Assembly (NCBI GenBank): GCA_003999685.1
Contig: CP021229.1
Span: forward strand, 682,001 to 746,000
DNA: 64,000 bases
Source: Taiwanofungus camphoratus
Lineage: Eukaryota > Basidiomycota > Agaricomycetes > Polyporales > Taiwanofungaceae
Direction: 5' to 3'
The notes beneath the pieces were generated by a model, which saw only the letters and a list, made by a program, of their open reading frames with translations, ran no database searches and was not told the origin of the DNA. Both the position numbers and the translations under genes were made by a program. Below are positions 58,865-64,000 of the stretch, piece by piece. The number at the start of each line of letters is the position of its first letter. Within the stretch, counting starts at the first letter, position 1.

Positions 58865-60060
58865 TCACTCAGGTGGCATCAAGTCTTCGAGTTTTGTGCC
58901 TGAAGGAGTTGCTGGCCAGCCCTTCCCTATAAAGCCCTTCTCCCAGATTGATGTTAAGTGGAATATATGATGTTGGATGCAAAAGAAGGCCAAAGCAACA
59001 CGGTACCTGTCGCAAAGAAATTTATGCCACCCATCCCAGTGTCCATTTTCAAGGAATGGAAGAGTGTCAAATAGAATGGACAGGTAGTGATAACTCATGC
59101 CATTCTTGGGAATGTATAAAATATGAGCTACAAAATGTATGACTTTGGAGTCATAGACAATACTGAGAAGCACGGCCCAATCGGGGAGGACAATCAGGCC
59201 CTGTACACTGTCAGCGAAATTGGCTTCTGAATGATCAAAGCACTTTTCCTTGTACAAACTGCAGGCTGTCATGAGCGAAGTGAGGGATATTTCAGCTGCC
59301 ACAGACATAGAGTGAAGAACAGCAGGTAGCGCTCTTGAAGGTGAGTGATCCCCTTGCCATCTTGCTTGTCCTTTGGCACACAGGGCAAAGGCAGGGTTTA
59401 CCACACTGATTGGTATGCACTTCAGATGTTCCAATGAATTCTCCTCGGAGGGTCCGAAGGGGGCATATACGACAGCACAGTCAATGTCACTAGTCAAGTC
59501 ATCATGGACGTTGTCTTGCTTCAGTATGGCTAATTTATTCCTGTTGAAGTCCGTAAACCATACAGGTTCATAGAAATAAGCACAATAATCACCTTCAAAT
59601 GTAAGCCCTTGGTATGCTGTCCAATGCTGTTACAATGGCGCATTCTGCAAACAATTTGCCACCTTCATACCAGAAAATTGCATAGCCTGTCGCAATGACA
59701 TTTGCGTGTTCCAGTACAGCCCTTTTCCCACAAGGGAAGGTTTGTGGCATTCAGATGATAGGCTGAAATTAGGTGTGAATCCATGCGGTGATCGTGTCGC
59801 AAGTTCATTATCTGACATCAGGGAAAGATCACCTCTAATGGGTTTTAAGTACAGCCTCATGAAATTTTGATTAAACTGGTCATTGTTGAGCATTGTCTGA
59901 AGCGTTAATGGTGGTGACTGCAGTCTCACTAAGTGTTCTGAATACTTTCTGCAATAACATACTCACTGGCATCAGCCACGATTGTGGCACCTCTAGGACT
60001 TCCCACACTCTTCTAAGTTCTCTCAGATACTGTAGTTGATATTGATAAGACTGGGGAGTT
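58865..60060 (-). CDS. Unknown ORF group inside the repeat region
   Basis: The longest stretch, 59497-58865 with an extension upstream to about 59625 (TAYQGLTFEGDYCAYFYEPV, WFTDFNRNKLAILKQDNV), encodes VVYAPFGPSEENSLEHLK ... LPDWAVLLSIVYDSKVIHFV ... FLENGHWDGWHKFLCDRYRV. Upstream on the same strand are 59929-59632 (RLQSPPLTLQTMLNNDQFNQ) and QYLRELRRVWEVLEVPQSWL near 60040-59970. They may be exons of one protein of 350-450 residues. I do not recognise the family. Its position among LTR relics suggests cargo or a relic of a mobile element, but a low-copy host gene is not excluded. Confidence 0.4.
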
Positions 60061-60148
60061 CGAAGCCTTAAGTGGTTTGTACCCAGGGGGAGTTCGAAGC
60101 CTTCAGTGGTTTGTACCTACATCCACCTAACAAGTGTTAGGTTTGACT

Positions 60149-60222
60149 GACACTATAGCTTAATGGTCTAAAGCATCGGAAGGCCAGTTGAGAGGATGCA
60201 GGTTCAAATCCTGCTAGTGTTG
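60149..60222 (+). tRNA. tRNA-like sequence, probably pseudogene or SINE head
   Basis: The 5' GACACTA pairs with 3' TAGTGTT (7 bp). A D arm GCTT...AAGC contains the A box TAGCTTAATGG, and the T arm GCAGG-TTCAAAT-CCTGC is perfect and contains the B box. TTTT follows at 60226. The anticodon stem is poor (TCGGA against TTGAG), and the base before the anticodon is G, not T. By position the anticodon would be GCC (Gly), but the body is unlike a normal tRNA-Gly. So Pol III could recognise it, yet a working tRNA is doubtful. Confidence 0.5.
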
Positions 60223-61059
60223 CCCTTTTCTTGGTTCAGCCATTGTCTGTGCTCATCAACGTGAGCATGGATGGCCCATTTCATTTATTGAATTGAGTGT
60301 GGTATATGTCCAGTTTGAATGATGGTCTGGTTGGCAGTGTGAGGCAGTCATTTTGTACACCTCAGAGAAAGGACGCTCTGGTGATAATGAACACTTGAAC
60401 CAATGAACACGTAAGTCATTTCTTGCTGGATACAAGACCCAGTCTCAATTTGAACCACTGTCAAAAAAAAAGTGATTTGATGAGCTTGATTGTTGTAGAC
60501 TACTTGCCATATGACGTCGAATGGATTGATGTCTAATTAGGTAAGATAATGTGCTGAATCTGAGATTGTGTGTTCAAGTTCTACTAACATATTCTGATAC
60601 GAGTTCTTGTGACACCACAGGCCCTAGCAAGCCTTCTTAGAAACCTGTGGGCCAGATCTGCTATTGATGAGACATAAGTTCCATTCTGGCTTCACACCAT
60701 CATATGTTCTAGTGTTGCGTATTTCTTGTTTCATCACACCATAGGTACAAGGCTGGACACAGACTGTTGGTGTTGTCATGCTCCTTGTCAAGTTCTACTG
60801 CACACAAATCTGATGAGATTTCACCACAGGTTCTCCCATTTGTGCAAGTGGCACCAGCTGTCAACCCAGATGAAGCTATTATAAAGAATGACATATAAAC
60901 CCAAGGTATGTACACTCCATCATACTACCATTTTCAATTTCACTGGCACGGATCAACCTCATAATTACTGACATGTCTGGTTCATCTCAAAGAACTCATG
61001 CAAAGTTAGCACAGGAAGTGATGATACTGAAACGATTACCCACATTATGCTTACCTCAT
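60223..61059. other. No gene seen; AT-richer repeat flank
   Basis: About 0.8 kb with no supported gene. A minus-strand ORF at 60915-60709 has no motif. Confidence 0.45.
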
Positions 61060-61415
61060 AGACTCTGACTCATATCGGGCCCCGCTTACACATTCCACTT
61101 ATGCATACTGATTGCTAATACGGCCTGATAACTCATATCACCTTTGTACCATTAGTTTTACCACTTGACAGACTGCCTGCCCTAGTGTAGTACTTGGTTC
61201 GTGCTCGTTGTATTAGTATATATAGGCATGTATTAGTTAGGTCGGACCTTAAGTTCAATCTGGTTACCATATCATATTTGTGTCTTGTTACCACTTCGCT
61301 TGACACTCTTAAACTTCACGACACTCAGACTATATTGTCCATAAGTCCTCACCACCCTCTGTCATGGTCAGGCCCTCTACATCGGATAGCGGTCCAAGAT
61401 ACCAATTTGTATCAG
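61060..61415 (-). mobile_element. Retroelement leader fragment, inverted copy (unoccupied LTR site)
   Basis: The reverse complement matches 56500-56884 plus the flank right of 58491. It contains TGATACAAATTGGTATC (PBS-like) at its right edge next to the family B repeat, as expected for LTR then leader on the minus strand. It lacks the family A LTR that sits in the other copy. Confidence 0.6.
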
Positions 61416-61424
61416 ATATGACCT

Positions 61425-62195
61425 AGGGAGTCCTGAATGAAGGGATGAACCTAGAGAGTAGGTCTGACACGTCCAATGAGAAGGGAGAGCTAGAGCGGTG
61501 TGGTACCTGTGAAAGATACCAGAGGAAAGGGTAAGTGAATGGACATGACAGAGAAACCACCTAGACCACAGTCAGGGTCCTAGAAGTCTAGTGTGTGCAG
61601 AGGAGTAAGGGGCCAATGAGTCCTGCATGACAGGATCTTATGCTGAGGTGTGGATAGTCCCAAGGAGATAGGAACGTAGTCTTCTAATCCAATGGCAGCA
61701 GGCTGGTAGGATACCAGCCAGGTGCAAAGGGTTCGAAGAAAACTGAAGGTGAACCGACGATAAACCGAGAACCGAGGGATAACCAAAAACCGATGTAACT
61801 AGGAGGGGGGATGCTGCTGAGGGATACTGGCATAGGAATGGGGTGTACAACTGGCATAGACAATGGCTGATGGACTGAACTATACGCAACGCATGCCTAT
61901 GGGGTATAATGAGGGCAAAGGCACGCCAGATGAGAAGGAGGGGGGCTGGTTACTCAGACTGAAGTTACTCCAACTTCAGAAACATAAGACGTAGGGGATG
62001 TAGGACTGCTGCAATATATGATATAATATGACTGCTGGCTGATAATATGTGTAGATATGATAGAGGGGAACCTGGTCAGATTGTTAGGGAGCCTTAGAGC
62101 AGGGGAAACCCAAATCTGAACTCTGGGGGACAAGTCTGTGGATTCTTTGAGACAAGATGGGAGCACTGATAAGTCTGGTACTCCTTTGCGCCCTG
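61425..62195 (-). mobile_element. LTR-like repeat, family B, copy 2 (inverted)
   Basis: The reverse complement of this stretch is homologous to about 53590-54390. It adjoins the leader fragment 61415-61060 on the minus strand, so together they look like an LTR followed by the element's leader: the remains of the 5' part of a Gypsy-like fossil. The left part of the repeat is missing or too diverged to see. Confidence 0.6.
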
Positions 62196-62349
62196 AAAGC
62201 ACCCATTTTCGGTTTTATATGTGCTTCTAGACTACTCTACAGATCATCAGGACAAAGACTCACCGTCCGTGCATCATAACGCCACCCGAGAAATCCAGTC
62301 AATGTGCCAAAACATCATTATTTAGACTTCGGATATTGGAAGTCCTACA

Positions 62350-63231
62350 GTGCACCTCAGAAGCCTCTATCCCACAGAGCAGTCCCTCATACTCTGTAAT
62401 GCACTCGTTCAGCTCGCCCTCACATCCCTTGTATATCCCCAAGTCCCTCTTATTGGCCCAGGAAAACCAAGCAAAAATCATTCAGTCTTCAGTTTTCGGT
62501 CCTCAATCCTCGATCCTTCAGTTTTCGGTCTTCGGTCCTCAGTTCTGGTTCTTGGTTCCTCAGTCCGGAGTGCCGGCCTCTTGTTCATGACGTCCATATG
62601 ATCCCTTGGTATTGCCTAGACCCTCTACGCATCGGCTTGACAGTTCAGCACTCTTAGGTCCCTGTTCCCCCCAAGGTCTGGTTAGATAGCCCATCTTCCA
62701 TATGATGGTCTTTAGATAAGCATCCCTCACCTTGTGCCATTCCCCTGTAACCTTTCTACCACATTCAGTGTCCCTGTTTCATGTCCTACTTCAGTTTAGT
62801 TCCCCATATGGTACGCAGATCAGATTCTAGATTTTACGATTTTCAGTTTGTTTTCGGTTTCTTCAGTTTTATTTTGCGTAATATACTTTGACACCACGGA
62901 CCCCTTATGTAGTCTCCTGTACCTACCAGACGGCAGAGAAGATACGCTCTCTCGTCTTGTCTCGCAGAATCTACAGACTTGTCCCCCAGAGTTCAGATTT
63001 GGGTTTCCCCTGCTCTAAGGCTTTCCTACAGTCTGACAAGGTTCCTCTCCATCATATCTATGCCTATAGCCAGCCAGCAGTCCTATTATATCATATATCA
63101 CAGCAGTTCTATGTTGCCTACGTCCTACGTTCCCGAAGTTGGAGTAACTTTGGTCTGAGTAAACAGTCCCCCACCTCCTCTTCATCCGGTGTGCCTCCAC
63201 CCTCGTGATACCTCATAGGCATGTGTTGCGC
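62350..63231 (+). mobile_element. LTR-like repeat, family B, copy 3, cut by a family A insertion
   Basis: Homologous to 53090-53910, for example TTCCTCAGTCCGGAGT and CTACGCATCGGCTTGACAGT in both. The match stops exactly where the family A LTR begins at 63232. This shows that the A copy inserted into a pre-existing B repeat. Confidence 0.7.
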
Positions 63232-64000
63232 TGATACGACCTAGGGGACCCTGGTACCTAGGGAGTGCTCTGCAACGTGGCTGGGAAGTAGTATGATAAC
63301 TGTGGGGATGTGAGGGTAGGAGCTACAACCTGTATGATACCGGAAAACCTGTATGTCTTGTTTTTGTAAGTGGGGGAGTAAGGGGTCAAGGGTCCTGCAC
63401 AACAGGATCTTGTTCCTAAGTGCTATACGATCCCTAAGGCCTTGCGAGGCCCTCCGAAGCACGTAAAGTCCTTCGAGGTTCTGCAAAGTCCCTCGAAGTT
63501 TTAGCTAAATCGCACGAGCTGACTTTGTAGGCTGTATGGAGTTAGGGAGCGATAAGCCAATAGACTATAGTTTCAACTAAGCGGCAGAGGGTACGAGACT
63601 GCTGTGAAGTCTTTTAGCTAGAGTTAGCTAAAGGGCGTAAGGCTTAGAGGTTTGTTAGAACGAGGTGGGCGAGGTTTGGCTAGCGTAGGGGACCTGTAGG
63701 AGAGGTCGGATGGTTCGAAGAGCTAATACTTGGAATAGAAATTGGAGAACGAGGTTGCTGGAAGCTTTGAAGTGTCTGATGACCTCGGGGTGTAGGTCGG
63801 AGAGTTCGAGGGCGTAGAGAGATGTACTATAGCCTGTAATGAAGGCTATAGGAGAGTCGTAGGGCTATTCGTAGGATGTAGAGATGGTGCAACGTGAGCC
63901 TAAGGGTATAACTAAGGTGGAGGCCCACCGGGTAGATGCTATATGAGGTGCTGAAGGGTGTGAAGTCATGGCGACTTTGTGGATCGTAGTGTGTAGTTCG
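63232..64000 (+). mobile_element. LTR, family A, copy 3 (runs off the window)
   Basis: It starts TGATACGACCTAGGGGACCC and follows copies 1 and 2 to the end of the window. In its internal length it is closer to copy 1 than to copy 2. Whether it is a solo LTR or the 5' LTR of a full element cannot be told here. Confidence 0.85.

Noticed and set aside
60149-60222. Functional tRNA-Gly(GCC)
   Set aside because: The anticodon stem is mispaired, the base before the anticodon is not T, and the body is unlike tRNA-Gly.

Overview
The window is nuclear DNA of a filamentous basidiomycete, most likely an Agaricomycete. Genes are split by many introns of about 50-70 bases with GT-AG ends. The recognisable proteins are of fungal or basidiomycete type: a Kar5/Tht1 nuclear-fusion protein, a divergent G-alpha with a GQAESGKST P-loop, a DUF6533-type membrane protein, a 7TM receptor of the fungal cAMP/glucose-receptor-like class, and an OLE1 desaturase carrying cytochrome b5. 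No organelle, bacterial or CRISPR signal was seen. Layout: 0.1-2.4 kb KAR5 (-); 4.3-6.0 kb low-complexity conserved fungal protein (-); 7.9-8.5 kb a hAT-like MITE in a gene-poor stretch; 10.8-12.6 kb S-adenosylhomocysteine hydrolase (+); 13.4-15.9 kb short-chain dehydrogenase (+); 16.2 kb a long hairpin; 16.8-18.8 kb G-alpha (-); 20.2-24.4 kb La-motif LARP1/SRO9-like protein (-); 25.0-25.3 kb a small unknown gene (-); 25.8-30 kb a run of membrane-protein genes (-); 30.2-31.2 kb one hAT-like MITE nested in another; 32.1-32.7 kb a PB1-like protein (+); 33.9-38.6 kb a SNF2/RING translocase (+); 40.6-41.5 kb RRG7/DUF2034 (-); 42.9-44.3 kb a single-pass membrane protein (-); 45.0-46.8 kb OLE1 (-). 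From about 49.9 kb to the end the window is a transposon graveyard: three copies of one ~1.6-1.7 kb LTR (family A), three copies of a second LTR-like repeat (family B), leader fragments with a PBS-like motif, tRNA-like Pol III sequences and unidentified ORFs. Housekeeping and regulatory genes fill the left 47 kb: methyl cycle (SAHH), lipid unsaturation (OLE1), translation control (LARP1-like), chromatin or SUMO-linked ubiquitin work (SNF2-RING), mitochondrial respiration (RRG7), mating karyogamy (KAR5) and signalling (G-alpha, 7TM receptor). They do not form an operon or an obvious biosynthetic cluster. The most informative new observations are the two hAT-like MITE families with clear 8-base target duplications (one nested in the other), a solo LTR whose unoccupied site survives as an inverted paralogue 4 kb away, very small exons in conserved genes (11 nt in SNF2, 16 nt in the dehydrogenase, 18 nt in KAR5), and non-canonical donors in KAR5. 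Gene models were spliced by eye from conserved protein motifs, so terminal exons are the weakest part. I found no convincing novel multi-gene system.
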